The notes below the pieces were generated by a model. It was not told where the DNA came from, made no database searches, and was given only the letters and a program-made list of their open reading frames with translations. A stretch of DNA of 5,474 bases from Lachnospiraceae bacterium (GTDB lineage: Bacteria; Bacillota; Clostridia; Lachnospirales; Lachnospiraceae): assembly GCA_009787745.1 (NCBI GenBank), contig WQST01000173.1, positions 1 through 5,474 of the forward strand, given 5' to 3'. The position numbers and the translations under genes were made by a program. Shown here piece after piece: positions 4,839-5,474 of this stretch. Position 1 is the stretch's first letter. Each line of letters begins with the position of its first letter.

Positions 4839-5474
4839 ATGTCCAGAAAAAAAATAGTTGCGGGTAACTGGAAGATGAATATGACCCCAAGTGAAGCCGT
4901 AAATCTGGTAAATACTTTAAAGCCATTAGTTGCCTGTGATGATGTTGACGTCGTTTTCTGCGTTCCCGCGATTGACATTATTCCCGCAATGGAAGCCGCC
5001 AAAGGCTCAAACATCAATATCGGTGCCGAGAATATGTATTTCGCCGACAGCGGTGCATACACGGGTGAAATTTCTCCGTTGATGCTCGTTGATGCAGGAG
5101 TCAAATACGTTATTATCGGTCATTCCGAAAGACGCGAATATTTCGCCGAAACAGATGAAATAATTAATAAAAAAGTTTTAAAAGCGCTTGAGCATAATTT
5201 AACCCCAATCGTTTGCTGCGGCGAGACGCTGATCCAGCGTGAGCAAGGTATTACGATTGATTTTGTGCGTCAGCAAATTAAAATCGCTTATTTGAACGTA
5301 TCCGCCGAACAGGCTGTCAAAACAGTTATCGCTTATGAACCGATTTGGGCGATCGGCACAGGAAAAGTCGCGACGACTGAGCAGGCACAAGAGGTTTGTG
5401 CGGCGATTCGCGTTTGCTTAAGCGAGATTTATGATCAGGCGGTTGCCGATGCAATCAGAATCCAGTACGGCGGT
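4839..5474 (+). CDS. tpiA: Triosephosphate isomerase, C-terminus cut by window edge
   Basis: Cytoplasmic dimeric TIM-barrel enzyme interconverting dihydroxyacetone phosphate and glyceraldehyde 3-phosphate. The frame is open for 212 codons to the last base of the window; about 40 more residues are expected. The substrate-binding AGNWKMN gives Asn10 and Lys12. The catalytic electrophile is His95 in VIIGHSERRE, the catalytic base is Glu167 in AYEPIW, and the mobile loop 6 is PIWAIGTGK (168-176). PIVCCGE (123-129) and the phosphate-gripping IRIQYGG (206-212), expected to continue to GSV, are also present. All catalytic residues are in place, so the gene is intact as far as visible. Third gene of the glycolytic operon; in many Bacillota phosphoglycerate mutase and enolase genes follow, but they would lie outside the window. 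Confidence 0.98.
   Translation, partial: MSRKKIVAGNWKMNMTPSEAVNLVNTLKPLVACDDVDVVFCVPAIDIIPAMEAAKGSNINIGAENMYFADSGAYTGEISPLMLVDAGVKYVIIGHSERREYFAETDEIINKKVLKALEHNLTPIVCCGETLIQREQGITIDFVRQQIKIAYLNVSAEQAVKTVIAYEPIWAIGTGKVATTEQAQEVCAAIRVCLSEIYDQAVADAIRIQYGG

Overview
The window looks like a chromosomal segment of a low-GC Gram-positive bacterium (Bacillota, probably clostridia-like; I cannot name the genus). Support comes from purine-rich Shine-Dalgarno sites, A/T-rich intergenic DNA, sigma-A type promoters, a lipobox lipoprotein, a YtrA-type GntR regulator paired with an ABC exporter, and the glycolytic order gap-pgk-tpiA. Six of the seven genes are complete or clearly readable members of known families. 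Only the lipoprotein is hard to explain.

Left part (1-1598, minus strand, read right to left): a short GntR/YtrA-family repressor (1598-1221), then an ABC transporter ATPase (1118-243), then the start of its ABC-2 type permease (256 to the window edge, cut off). ATPase and permease overlap by 14 bases, so they are almost certainly translationally coupled. A perfect-consensus promoter (TTGACA, 17-bp spacer, TATAAT) drives this unit. A 20-bp imperfect palindrome lies over its -10 box and start site and is the likely autoregulatory operator. The layout resembles the ytr-type stress-induced exporter operons of Bacillota.

Middle (1599-2474): a divergent intergenic region with back-to-back promoters, then a 197-residue lipoprotein gene on the plus strand. 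Its C-terminal ~90 residues resemble only the beginning of a glycoside hydrolase family 26 (beta-mannanase-like) domain. It stops before any catalytic residue, so it looks like a truncated hydrolase or a non-enzymatic remnant.

Right part (2475-5474, plus strand): gap, pgk and the first 212 codons of tpiA, which form a glycolytic operon. They catalyse interconversion of dihydroxyacetone phosphate and glyceraldehyde 3-phosphate (TpiA), oxidation to 1,3-bisphosphoglycerate (Gap) and the first substrate-level phosphorylation (Pgk). A strong 12-bp hairpin without an adjacent U-tract separates gap from pgk, and pgk has a poor ribosome binding site, which suggests post-transcriptional adjustment of gap versus pgk output.

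I found no tRNA, rRNA, CRISPR array, insertion sequence or clear mobile element, and nothing that amounts to a new defence or mobile system. The points most worth a second look are the truncated GH26-like lipoprotein, the repressor operator and the gap-pgk hairpin.
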